Below are positions 1 to 7,439 of a stretch of DNA of 64,000 nt, piece by piece (the first letter of the stretch is position 1; the number at the start of each line of letters is the position of its first letter). Under the pieces are notes generated by a model. It was not told where the DNA came from, made no database searches, and saw only the letters and a program-made list of their open reading frames with translations. A program made the position numbers and the translations under genes. This DNA comes from Alloalcanivorax gelatiniphagus (GTDB taxonomy: Bacteria; Pseudomonadota; Gammaproteobacteria; Pseudomonadales; Alcanivoracaceae): assembly GCF_005938655.1 (NCBI RefSeq), contig NZ_VCQT01000035.1:1-64000 (forward strand), written 5' to 3'.

Positions 1-26
1 GCTTGCGGCTTGCAGCTTGCCCTTGC
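1..26. repeat. short GCTTGC-type tandem repeat at window edge
   Basis: GCTTGC recurs three times in the first 20 bases (GCTTGCG, GCTTGCA, GCTTGCC), directly downstream of the fimX stop codon. Similar 'CTTGCAACTT' words occur in the parC-parE spacer. It may be the edge of an intergenic repeat cut by the window; too little is visible to classify it. Confidence 0.3.
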
Positions 27-2105
27 CTACCCGTCCGTGGTTTCCGCCACTTCCAGACGGTCCATGGGCGCCTGCAGGTAGTAGCCCTGCAGGTAGTCCA
101 CCCCGCCCAGGGTCCACAGGGTCTGCATCTGGGCGGCGGATTCCACGAACCCCACCACGGTGCGGCGGCCGCTGTCCTGCACTTGCTGGATCAGCTCGGC
201 GAAGCGCTCGCGGCTCTCGGATTTGCCCAGTTCCTGGGTGAACGACCCTTCGAACTTCACCATGGTGGCGGGAATGTGCTCGAACAGCTTGAACGGGTCC
301 AGGCTGCCGCCGAACCGGCTGATCGACAGCCCGCAGCCCTGTTTGCGCATGGCCTGGGCGAAGGCGCCGGCCTGCTTCAGGTAGTTGACCGTGTCGCCCT
401 CGGAGAACTGAAAAATCACCTGCTCGCCGGACAGGCGGGCGGCGCGCATGGCCTTGGACAACCATTCCGCCAGCCCCGGCTCGCCCAGGGAGTAACCGCT
501 CAGATTGACCAGCAGGGTGACCTTCTCTTCGTGGGCGGCGGCGGCGCGCATGGCGTTGAGCACCACCCAGCGGTCCACCTTGCCGGCCATGCCCTGATCG
601 GCGGCCACCGGCATGAAGGCGGCGGCGGCCAGGTCATCGCCCTGCTTCTGCGGCATGTGCACGAACACCTCGAAGATCTGCTCGCCGTCGTCGCGCAGGC
701 TCATCAGCGGCTGATAGCGCAGCCGGAAACTGCCCTTCTCCAGGGCCTGGCGGATACTCAGCGCCACCGCCTCGTTGGAACCGGCGGCCACGTCGTCCAT
801 GGGGTCGTGGATTTTGATGGCGTTGCCCTGCTCGTCGTTCTGACGCTGGGCCTGGTTACAGCACTTCAGGGCCTTGGTGAGAATGTCCTGGCTGCTGCGC
901 GCGTCCTCCCGGGCGAACGCTACCCCGAGGCTGGCGGTGATGTGCACGGTGCGGTTGGCCACCTCCGGCATCAGGGTCTCGATGCCGGCGCGCAGGGTCT
1001 CCGCCAGGGCCGCCGCCTCGTCGATGTCATTGATCGACTTCAGCACCGCGAAGTCCTCACCGTCCACCCGCGCCAGGCGGGCATCGGCGCAGTGCCCGCG
1101 CAGCCAGTCCGCCACCGTGCGCAGCACCTCGTCGGCGCCGCCCATGCCCAACCGGGACTGGTGCTGCTCGAAGTCGTCCAGGCGCAGGTACAGCACCGCC
1201 GCCAGCTGCCCCTGGCGGGCCGCGTCGCTGACCGCCTGATCAAGCTGTTCCATGAACCAGCTGCGGCTGTAGAGGCCGGTGATCTGGTCGGTCTGGCTGA
1301 TTTCATGGAGCCGTTCCTGCAGGGCGTTTTCGTCCAGGCTGGCGGCACGGATCACGATCTGGGTACAGGCCTCGCCGTCGTAGGTGCTGGGCGAGAAAAT
1401 AAAGTTGGCTTCGAATTCGTGGCCTTCGGTGTGCACGCCCCGGCACTCCAGCTCATTGGTCTGGTTCTGGTCCTGGGCGCGGTTGCGCAGCAGTGTCTTG
1501 AGGCGGCCGTGGTCGCTGGCCGAGACCATGTCCATGATCGGCACCCCGGCCAGCTCCTCCGCATCCTGGTAGCCGAACATGCGCGCATAGTTGTCATTGG
1601 CCTGGATGTGCATGCCGTCCAGCACATAGGCGATGGCGTCGCGGCTCTGGTCCATCAGCAAACGCAGCCGTTTCTCGGCCTCGTGGCGGGTGATTTCCGA
1701 GTGCTGCAGCTCCTTGCGCAGGCGCAGGAATTCCATCAACCGGTCCACGCACTGCATCAGCAGTTCCCGGTCGTCCTTGGGCGCCACCGCCCGGGCCCCG
1801 GCGTTATAGGCATCGCGGACGATGGTGGCGTCGTAATCGTCGCTCAGCAGCACCACCGGCAGCACCTTGCCGAGCCGGTTGATGTGGGCCATGGCGCTTT
1901 CGAAACTGCCGTCGCCAAAACGCGGCCGGCACAGCATCAGCTCCCAGGCGCCGCCCTTGAGCGCCCGCACCAGATCGTCCTCGTTGAGCGCCAACTGCGC
2001 CCGCGTCGCACGGCCGGCGTTACGCAGGGCGTTCATCAATTGTTCGGCTTCATCCTGGGAATCGTGGGCGATCAACAAGCGGAGGGTATCGAGAGCGTAT
2101 GTCAT
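27..2105 (-). CDS. fimX: FimX-like degenerate REC-PAS-GGDEF-EAL protein (c-di-GMP receptor for type IV pili)
   Basis: A 692-residue protein, almost exactly the length of P. aeruginosa FimX (691). A receiver-like domain (about 1-125) lacks a clear phosphoacceptor Asp, having LMLCRP where an Asp is expected. A PAS domain (about 140-260) is followed by a GGDEF-type domain (about 270-440) whose signature has become VDGEDF (347-352), and an EAL-type domain (about 455-690) whose EAL triad reads EVF (479-481). Loss of both catalytic signatures matches the family, in which FimX binds c-di-GMP through the EAL fold and promotes type IV pilus assembly at the cell pole. Catalysis is therefore unlikely. 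It lies 81 bases downstream of a PilZ-like gene on the same strand and is probably its operon partner, behind a CRP/Vfr-type site at 3686-3714. A generic GGDEF/EAL protein is the alternative, but domain order, length and context favour FimX. Confidence 0.85.
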   Translation of the reverse strand: MTYALDTLRLLIAHDSQDEAEQLMNALRNAGRATRAQLALNEDDLVRALKGGAWELMLCRPRFGDGSFESAMAHINRLGKVLPVVLLSDDYDATIVRDAYNAGARAVAPKDDRELLMQCVDRLMEFLRLRKELQHSEITRHEAEKRLRLLMDQSRDAIAYVLDGMHIQANDNYARMFGYQDAEELAGVPIMDMVSASDHGRLKTLLRNRAQDQNQTNELECRGVHTEGHEFEANFIFSPSTYDGEACTQIVIRAASLDENALQERLHEISQTDQITGLYSRSWFMEQLDQAVSDAARQGQLAAVLYLRLDDFEQHQSRLGMGGADEVLRTVADWLRGHCADARLARVDGEDFAVLKSINDIDEAAALAETLRAGIETLMPEVANRTVHITASLGVAFAREDARSSQDILTKALKCCNQAQRQNDEQGNAIKIHDPMDDVAAGSNEAVALSIRQALEKGSFRLRYQPLMSLRDDGEQIFEVFVHMPQKQGDDLAAAAFMPVAADQGMAGKVDRWVVLNAMRAAAAHEEKVTLLVNLSGYSLGEPGLAEWLSKAMRAARLSGEQVIFQFSEGDTVNYLKQAGAFAQAMRKQGCGLSISRFGGSLDPFKLFEHIPATMVKFEGSFTQELGKSESRERFAELIQQVQDSGRRTVVGFVESAAQMQTLWTLGGVDYLQGYYLQAPMDRLEVAETTDG

Positions 2106-2186
2106 CGGCGCCGGTGCTCATCCGTTATTCGTAGGGCAACCATTGTGCCTGACCGGACCCGGTTCTCCAAAGAACTGAATCGGGAT

Positions 2187-3638
2187 TCAATCCCAGCGCA
2201 GGCGATAGCGGCACGCCTCCGCCGAGCCGTCCACGCGAACCCCGAGACGGGCCAGCCGGGGCGGGCCGTCCCATACCGTGATGCGCGCGCCGCTGGCGAA
2301 ACCGGCGGTGGGCACCAGCAGGGTGTCGCCGGCGGCCGCCGGCAGCAACAGGGCCGGGGTCGGCAGGGTGTCCCCGTAGCCATGGCTGATGCGCACCGGG
2401 CGGGCATCGGCGGGCAGCAGCCGCACCCCCAACCGGACCCCGTCCGGCTCCCGGGCCAGCCAGCGCACCTCGCCGACCCGCCAGGGGGCCGCCTCCTCCA
2501 CGCCACCCAGCGCCAACACCGCGCCCACCCGCAGGGTGTCCGGCGTGGCGCCCGGCCAGATCAGCCCACAGCCTTGCTCGTTGCGGTCCAGGCAGTAGGC
2601 CGGCGCGGCGTCGTGCCGATGGGCCGGCTGCTCCAGGCAGGCATGGGCGCCGTTCAGGCCAAGCACCACGGTGAGCCTGTCCTCGCTGGGCCGGCGCGCA
2701 TCCTGGCGGTCCCGGGGCACCGACCAGACCGTGCGCAGATGGGCCAGCAACAGCGACGGCAACGGGCCCGGCCGGCCATCGCCGGCCAGGGCCCGGGCCA
2801 GGGTACGGGTGTCGAAATGACGGCATCGGGGGCCGCCGTCGTGGTCCGCCGGCGCCGGCCCGCGATCCTGATCCAGAATCACCTGGAAGCCGCCGTCGGC
2901 GGCAGCGGCATCCAGCGTCAGCCAGCGACCCCAGTGACCGGCGGCGCGGTACAAGGCCACCAGCGCCGCCGGCCGCAGTTGCTGTGGCTGGGCACTGGCC
3001 ACCAGCAGCACCCGCGCATAGGCGTCGTGCACTGAACTTTCATGGCCGGGGGCCTCCGGATCGGCCACCGTCAGGGCCTGCAGCCCCTGGTATTCGGCGG
3101 TGGCATAAAGGCGGTGCAGCCGCCACCAGAGCCCCGGCTCGGCCAGCGAATACAGCAGCCAGTACTGCCACAGTCGCTGGCCCAGGGCATCCAGGGCCCG
3201 CTGCACGGCGGTGGCGGCGGCCTGGCGCCGGGCCGGCCCCGGGGTGCTGGCCAACAGCGCCGCCGCCACCTGCTGATACCCCCGCGCCAAAGTCTCGAAC
3301 AGGTCCTGCACCTGCTCGGCGGAGCGGCGCGCCGCTTGCGGCAGACTCAAGGGAGCATCCAGATAGTGGCTCTGCAGTACCGGCAGCAGGCGGCACACCC
3401 AGGGGCGGACTTCTTCCAACAGGGCCAGACGGCGGCGGGTATCGATACGCAGGCGGGTCAGTTCATCAAGCAGGCGCAGCAAGCGCGCGGCGCTGAGCGT
3501 CGGGTCCTCCGGCGGCAGCGTCGCCAGCCAGGCCCGCAACCCCGGCACCCGGGTGCTGGCCAGGGAGAAATTGTCCAGCGGAGCGGCGCCCCCCTCCGGC
3601 AGCGCCCACGCCAGATCCTTTGGCCATGCGTCATGCAT
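2187..3638 (-). CDS. PilZ-like domain protein upstream of fimX
   Basis: A 483-residue soluble protein with no signal peptide or membrane segment. The N-terminal two thirds are Leu/Ala/Arg-rich and look helical. The C-terminal part (about 350-470) has the beta-rich look of a PilZ-type domain, with LDRNEQGCGL resembling a degenerate D/NxSxxG motif, followed by RVGEVRWLAREPDGVRLGVRLL. The canonical RxxxR is not obvious. An uncharacterised protein occupies the same position next to fimX in P. aeruginosa (PA4958 beside PA4959), so it is probably a conserved partner in c-di-GMP-dependent pilus control; that role is inference. The ATG is preceded by AAGGA at a good distance. The 101 bases between it and epmB hold a perfect CRP/Vfr-type palindrome about 60 bases before the start codon. 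Confidence 0.6.
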   Translation of the reverse strand: MHDAWPKDLAWALPEGGAAPLDNFSLASTRVPGLRAWLATLPPEDPTLSAARLLRLLDELTRLRIDTRRRLALLEEVRPWVCRLLPVLQSHYLDAPLSLPQAARRSAEQVQDLFETLARGYQQVAAALLASTPGPARRQAAATAVQRALDALGQRLWQYWLLYSLAEPGLWWRLHRLYATAEYQGLQALTVADPEAPGHESSVHDAYARVLLVASAQPQQLRPAALVALYRAAGHWGRWLTLDAAAADGGFQVILDQDRGPAPADHDGGPRCRHFDTRTLARALAGDGRPGPLPSLLLAHLRTVWSVPRDRQDARRPSEDRLTVVLGLNGAHACLEQPAHRHDAAPAYCLDRNEQGCGLIWPGATPDTLRVGAVLALGGVEEAAPWRVGEVRWLAREPDGVRLGVRLLPADARPVRISHGYGDTLPTPALLLPAAAGDTLLVPTAGFASGARITVWDGPPRLARLGVRVDGSAEACRYRLRWD

Positions 3639-3685
3639 CGGTGATTGTCCTTCACCCAGGGGCGGGCACGCCCCGGCATGACCCG

Positions 3686-3714
3686 CCGTTTTTGTGAACT
3701 ATTTCACAAAACGG
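3686..3714. promoter_or_regulatory. CRP/Vfr-type operator palindrome
   Basis: The sequence contains TGTGA (3693-3697), six bases, then TCACA (3704-3708), a perfect match to the CRP core TGTGA-N6-TCACA. The symmetry extends outward through TTTT/AAAA to CCG/CGG with one bulged T. It lies between epmB and the PilZ-like/fimX operon, both on the minus strand, centred about 62 bases upstream of the PilZ-like start. A possible minus-strand promoter (TTTACA, 17 bp, TACCGT) lies just upstream and would end near the palindrome, so repression is as possible as activation. The lack of a T-run argues against a terminator. Confidence 0.65.
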
Positions 3715-3739
3715 TACGGCAAAGCCCTGTCTGTGTAAA

Positions 3740-4747
3740 TCAGCCTTTCAGCACGGTCTTGCTGTGCCGCCCTGGCTCCTCGCGGGCCAGGCGCGGCACC
3801 AGAAAGCCCGGCAGGCGGGCACGCAGGGCATCGTGCAGAGCCAGCGCCCGGTGGTCGGACACGGCGAAATGGGCGGCGCCGGCCACCGCGTCCAGCTGGT
3901 GCAGGTAGTAGGGCAACACGCCGGCGTCGTGGAGCCGGTCGGACAGCGCCGCCAGGGTCTCCGCGTCGTCGTTGACCCCGGCCAGCAACACCGCCTGGTT
4001 CAACAGGGTCACCCCGGCCCGCCCCAGCGCCCGGCAGCGGCCGGCCAGGTCCGCGTCGATTTCCCGGGGGTGGTTGGCGTGCAGCACCAGGGTGACCCGC
4101 CAGCGCGGGGTGTCCAGCAACGCCCGCAGCTCGTCGTCCAGACGCTCCGGGATCACCACCGGCGTGCGGCTATGGATGCGCAGCCGGTCGAGGTGGGGAA
4201 TCGCCGCCAGTTCGTCCATCAGCCCGGCCAGCCGCTGGTTGCTCAGGGTCAGCGGGTCGCCGCCGCTGAGGATCACCTCGCGGATATCCGGGTGGGCGCG
4301 CAGCCAGTCCAGCGCCTGCTTCCAGCGCCCGCCGGACAGATGGCTCTGGTAGGGAAAGTGACGCCGGAAACAGTAGCGGCAGTGCACCGCGCAGGCGCCG
4401 GTGACCACCAGCAGGGCGCGGCCATGGTATTTGTGCAGCAGCCCCGGCACCGGGGTGTGGTCGGCCTCCGCCAGGGGATCGGCGCCGTAGCCGGGCACGG
4501 TGTCACGTTCGCGGCCGCTGGCCAGCACCTGGCGCAGCAGCGGGTCGTGCGGGTCGCCGGGGGTGATGCGCGCCAGGTAGCGGCGCGGCACCCGCAGCGG
4601 GAAATCGCTGTCCCCGTCGATGCCACCGGGCAGCTGTTCCGGGCGCAGCCCCAACAGCGCGCACAGCTCCGCCGCATCGGTGACCAGGTCCGCCTGCAGG
4701 CGGCGCCAATCCGGCACCTGCCAACCGTCGGCCTCCTGAGTTATCAT
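3740..4747 (-). CDS. epmB: EF-P beta-lysylation protein EpmB (lysine 2,3-aminomutase family)
   Basis: Radical-SAM enzyme that converts (S)-alpha-lysine to (R)-beta-lysine, used by EpmA to modify elongation factor P. Counting from the ATG at 4747 (335 aa), the [4Fe-4S]/SAM motif CxxxCxxC is Cys119, Cys123 and Cys126 in [17 protein letters not shown]; the glycine-rich strand [11 protein letters not shown] and [11 protein letters not shown] are also typical of the lysine-aminomutase family. An in-frame ATG seven codons upstream (4768) exists, but 4747 has AAAAGG at good spacing and gives an N-terminus like that of other EpmB proteins. It is divergent from efp with only 53 bases between the start codons, so both promoters must overlap or lie inside the genes. 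No EpmC hydroxylase gene is present in the window. Confidence 0.93.
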   Translation of the reverse strand: MITQEADGWQVPDWRRLQADLVTDAAELCALLGLRPEQLPGGIDGDSDFPLRVPRRYLARITPGDPHDPLLRQVLASGRERDTVPGYGADPLAEADHTPVPGLLHKYHGRALLVVTGACAVHCRYCFRRHFPYQSHLSGGRWKQALDWLRAHPDIREVILSGGDPLTLSNQRLAGLMDELAAIPHLDRLRIHSRTPVVIPERLDDELRALLDTPRWRVTLVLHANHPREIDADLAGRCRALGRAGVTLLNQAVLLAGVNDDAETLAALSDRLHDAGVLPYYLHQLDAVAGAAHFAVSDHRALALHDALRARLPGFLVPRLAREEPGRHSKTVLKG

Positions 4748-4800
4748 GGCCAACCTTTTCAACGCCATCCGGAAATTCCCGCAACAGTGGATCAGAGTCT

Positions 4801-5370
4801 ATGGCCAGCTATTCTACCAGCGAATTCAAATCCGGCTTGAAGCTCATGCTCGACGGCGACCCGTGTTCGATCATCGAAAACGAGTTCGTCAAACCGGGCA
4901 AGGGCCAGGCCTTCAATCGCGTGAAACTGCGTAACCTGAAAACCGGCAAGGTGATCGAACGCACCTTCAAGTCCGGCGACAGCCTGGAAGGCGCCGACGT
5001 GCTCGACGTCACCATGCAGTACATCTACAGCGATGGCGAATTCTGGCACTTCATGGACCCCAACACCTTCGACCAGAAGCCCGCCGGCGCCGACGCCGTG
5101 GGCGACGCCAAGCAGTGGCTGAAGGAAGAGGACATGTGCGAAGTCACCCTCTACAACGGCGAGCCGCTGAGCGTGTCCCCGCCCAACTTCGTGGAGCTGG
5201 AAATCACCCAGACCGACCCGGGCCTCAAGGGCGACACCGCCGGTACCGGCGGCAAGCCGGCCACCCTGAGCACCGGCGCCGTGGTGCGCGTGCCCCTGTT
5301 CGTGCAGGAAGGCGAGGTGATCAAGGTAGACACCCGCACCGGCGAATACGTGGGCCGCATCAAGAACTGA
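4801..5370 (+). CDS. efp: elongation factor P
   Basis: EF-P (189 aa) binds stalled ribosomes between the P and E sites and relieves pausing at polyproline. The three beta-barrel domains are complete: an N-terminal KOW-like domain, the [14 protein letters not shown] middle segment and the C-terminal [29 protein letters not shown]. The modified lysine is Lys34 in the loop VKPGKGQAF, the residue that receives beta-lysine in organisms carrying EpmA/EpmB, as this one does. It is followed after 8 bases by epmA, with epmB divergent upstream, so substrate and both modifying enzymes form one compact cluster. The Shine-Dalgarno is weak (GGATCAGAG). Confidence 0.97.
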   Translation: MASYSTSEFKSGLKLMLDGDPCSIIENEFVKPGKGQAFNRVKLRNLKTGKVIERTFKSGDSLEGADVLDVTMQYIYSDGEFWHFMDPNTFDQKPAGADAVGDAKQWLKEEDMCEVTLYNGEPLSVSPPNFVELEITQTDPGLKGDTAGTGGKPATLSTGAVVRVPLFVQEGEVIKVDTRTGEYVGRIKN

Positions 5371-5378
5371 GCCCGCCC

Positions 5379-6317
5379 ATGAGCGATGCATCCTGGCGGC
5401 CCACCGCCGCCCACGATGCCCTGAAGGCGCGCGCCGACCTGCTGAGGACGGTGCGCGCCTTTTTTGATGGGCGCGGCGTACTGGAAGTGAGCACCCCGCT
5501 GCTGGCCGCCCACGCGGTCAGTGACGAGCATATCGACGCCATCGAAGTGCCCGGCCACGGCTGGCTGCAAACCTCCCCGGAATACCACATGAAGCGGCTG
5601 CTGGCCGCCGGCAGCGGGCCGATCTACCAGATCGCCCGGGCGTTCCGCCATGGCGAGGCCGGCGCCCGCCACAACCCGGAATTCACCCTGCTGGAATGGT
5701 ACCGGCCGGGCTTCGATCTGAACGCCCTGGTGGAGGAGTGCCTGGCGCTGCTGACGCCGCTGTGCGGGGCCGGCGCCGAACGCCACCGGTTCCGCGAGCT
5801 GTTCGCCACGGTCACCGGGCTGGACCCGCTCACCGCCCCGGCCAGGGAACTGGCCGCCCGGGCGGAACGGGCCGGCGCCCCGGCGGGCCTGAACGGCCCC
5901 CAGGCGGTGGACTATCTGATGGCCGTGGAGGTGGAAGCGGCCCTGGACCCGGCGCTGCTCACCGTGGTGGAGGACTTCCCCGGCTGGGCGGCGGCGCTGG
6001 CACAGACCACCGAGGACCGGGACGGCGCCCCGGTGGCGCGGCGCTTCGAGATCTATCACCGGGGGCTTGAACTGGCCAACGGCTACCAGGAGCTACTGGA
6101 CGCCGACGAGCAGGCGCGCCGCTTCGAACGGGACAATGAGAAACGGCGCGCCAGCGGCAAACCGCCGATGACCGCCGACCCCTACCTGCTGGCCGCCCTG
6201 CGCGCCGGTCTGCCGCCGTGCAGCGGCGTGGCCCTGGGCCTGGAACGGCTGCAGATGGCGGTCAGCGGCGCCGGGCGCATCGAGCAGGTGTGGGCGTTTC
6301 CCAGCGAGCGGGCTTGA
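5379..6317 (+). CDS. epmA: EF-P--(R)-beta-lysine ligase EpmA
   Basis: A 312-residue class II lysyl-tRNA-synthetase-like enzyme without an anticodon-binding domain. It adenylates (R)-beta-lysine and attaches it to Lys34 of EF-P. Class II motif 2 is FRHGEAGARHNPEFTLLEWYRPG-like (residues about 88-110) and motif 3 is GVALGLERLQM near the C-terminus. E. coli EpmA has 325 residues. The chosen start (ATG, MSDASWRP) lies 8 bases after efp; a longer reading through efp in another frame is not credible. Probably co-transcribed with efp, giving coupled supply of substrate and ligase. Confidence 0.95.
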   Translation: MSDASWRPTAAHDALKARADLLRTVRAFFDGRGVLEVSTPLLAAHAVSDEHIDAIEVPGHGWLQTSPEYHMKRLLAAGSGPIYQIARAFRHGEAGARHNPEFTLLEWYRPGFDLNALVEECLALLTPLCGAGAERHRFRELFATVTGLDPLTAPARELAARAERAGAPAGLNGPQAVDYLMAVEVEAALDPALLTVVEDFPGWAAALAQTTEDRDGAPVARRFEIYHRGLELANGYQELLDADEQARRFERDNEKRRASGKPPMTADPYLLAALRAGLPPCSGVALGLERLQMAVSGAGRIEQVWAFPSERA

Positions 6318-6322
6318 GGGGT

Positions 6323-6415
6323 ATCGCGGCTGAAGCCGTCAGGGGTGCATCGCGGCTAAAGCCGCTCCTACACAACCTGCCGTGCCCTCTTTGTAGGAGC
6401 GGCTTCAGCCGCGAT
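6323..6415. repeat. REP-like cluster (three copies, subtype GGCTTCAGCC)
   Basis: Three copies of the REP-like word lie in the spacer between epmA and the hydrolase gene: a partial reverse copy at 6323-6338, a full reverse copy at 6349-6372, and a full forward copy TGTAGGAGCGGCTTCAGCCGCGAT-type at 6392-6415. The last two face each other and can fold into a long hairpin. Both flanking genes end here convergently, so the structure may also stop or protect transcripts. Confidence 0.8.
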
Positions 6416-6420
6416 CGGCA

Positions 6421-7341
6421 TCAGGCCCCCACCACCACCGTTTCACCCTCCCCCACCCGCTGACAATTGGCATCGATCAGGTCCGCGATGCGCGGCTGCA
6501 CCGTGGGCGGGATGTCATGGCCCATGCCCTTGAGGATCGCCAGCCGGGCACCGGGGATGGCCCGGGCGGAGGCCTTGCCGCCGGCGGGGCGGATCAGCGG
6601 GTCGGCGCCGCCATGGATCACCTGGGCCGGGCAACGCACCCGCTTGAGCCGCTTGGTAAGGTTGCCGGTGGCGAGGATGGCCAGGAACTGATTGCGCACG
6701 CCGCGCGGGTTCAGGCCCCGCTCCCAGCTGCGCCGGAACATGTTCTCCAGCTCGTCGCGGCCCGGGTCCAGGGTGCCGCCCAGCTTCGCCATCATGTCCA
6801 GGCCGAACGCCACGTACTGGTCCACGGTTTCGATTTTCACCCGCGGCGCCACCAGGGTTTTCAGCGCCGCCGGTTTGGGTGGCGGCAGCAACTGACTGTT
6901 GGTGCTGGACATGATCGAGGTGATGCTGAGCACCCGCCCCGGGTGGGTGGCGGCGGCCAGCTGCACCACCATGCCGCCCATGGAGGCGCCCACCAGATGG
7001 GCGCGCTCGATGCCCAGGGCATCCATCAGGCCGAAGGTGTCGGCCACCAGGTCATCCAGGGTGTAGGGCGCGTGCACCCGGGCACCCACCATATAGCGCA
7101 GCATGGCCTGCATCGGGCCGTACTTGAACGGTTTGCGGATGTACGAGGATTTGCCGGCGTCCCGGTTGTCGAAGGCGATCACCCGGTAGCCCCGGTTGGC
7201 CAGGGCGTCGAGCAGCCCCTCCGGCCAGAACACCAGTTGCGCGGACAGGCCCATGACGAAGATCAGCGGGACGCCGTCCTCCGGGCCACGGGTTTCGTAG
7301 AACAGTTCAATGCCGTTGCTGTGCACCGTGCCGGTGGCCAT
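6421..7341 (-). CDS. alpha/beta hydrolase
   Basis: A 306-residue soluble alpha/beta-hydrolase-fold protein. The nucleophile elbow is GASMGG (Ser120), the acid is in HGGADPLIRP and the His in KGMGHDIP, completing a Ser-Asp-His triad. The oxyanion region is FVMGLSAQLVFW. Family members include lipases, esterases and polyketide-cyclase-like hydrolases, and substrate cannot be read from the sequence. A longer in-frame reading starts upstream, but the ATG at 7341 (MATGTVHSNG) has AGAGAGG in front and matches the family's N-terminus. It lies downstream of the acylase gene on the same strand but behind a strong terminator (7379-7414), so it is probably transcribed separately, with its promoter near or inside that terminator. 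Confidence 0.85.
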   Translation of the reverse strand: MATGTVHSNGIELFYETRGPEDGVPLIFVMGLSAQLVFWPEGLLDALANRGYRVIAFDNRDAGKSSYIRKPFKYGPMQAMLRYMVGARVHAPYTLDDLVADTFGLMDALGIERAHLVGASMGGMVVQLAAATHPGRVLSITSIMSSTNSQLLPPPKPAALKTLVAPRVKIETVDQYVAFGLDMMAKLGGTLDPGRDELENMFRRSWERGLNPRGVRNQFLAILATGNLTKRLKRVRCPAQVIHGGADPLIRPAGGKASARAIPGARLAILKGMGHDIPPTVQPRIADLIDANCQRVGEGETVVVGA

Positions 7342-7378
7342 GGGCGCCTCTCTCTGAGTGGGAACAGGCGCACAACAT

Positions 7379-7414
7379 AAAAAAGCCCGGCGGCGCCCAC
7401 AAGCGCCGCCGGGC
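7379..7414 (-). terminator. rho-independent terminator of the acylase gene
   Basis: A perfect 12-bp stem (GCCCGGCGGCGC at 7385-7396 pairing with 7403-7414) with a 6-base loop, followed on the minus strand by TTTTTT. It lies 26 bases after the stop codon of the acylase gene. Confidence 0.9.
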
Positions 7415-7439
7415 ATTCTGGCCCAATGGGCCGGAGGCG

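Noticed and set aside
3-3035. A 1010-codon open frame on the plus strand opposite fimX and the PilZ-like gene
   Set aside because: It is antisense to two well-supported genes, is rich in His/Gly/Gln as high-GC shadow frames are, has no recognisable domain, and starts at the window edge.
6323-6415. CRISPR-like repeat array
   Set aside because: Repeats are in alternating orientation, palindromic and not regularly spaced, and no cas genes are present; they are REP-type.
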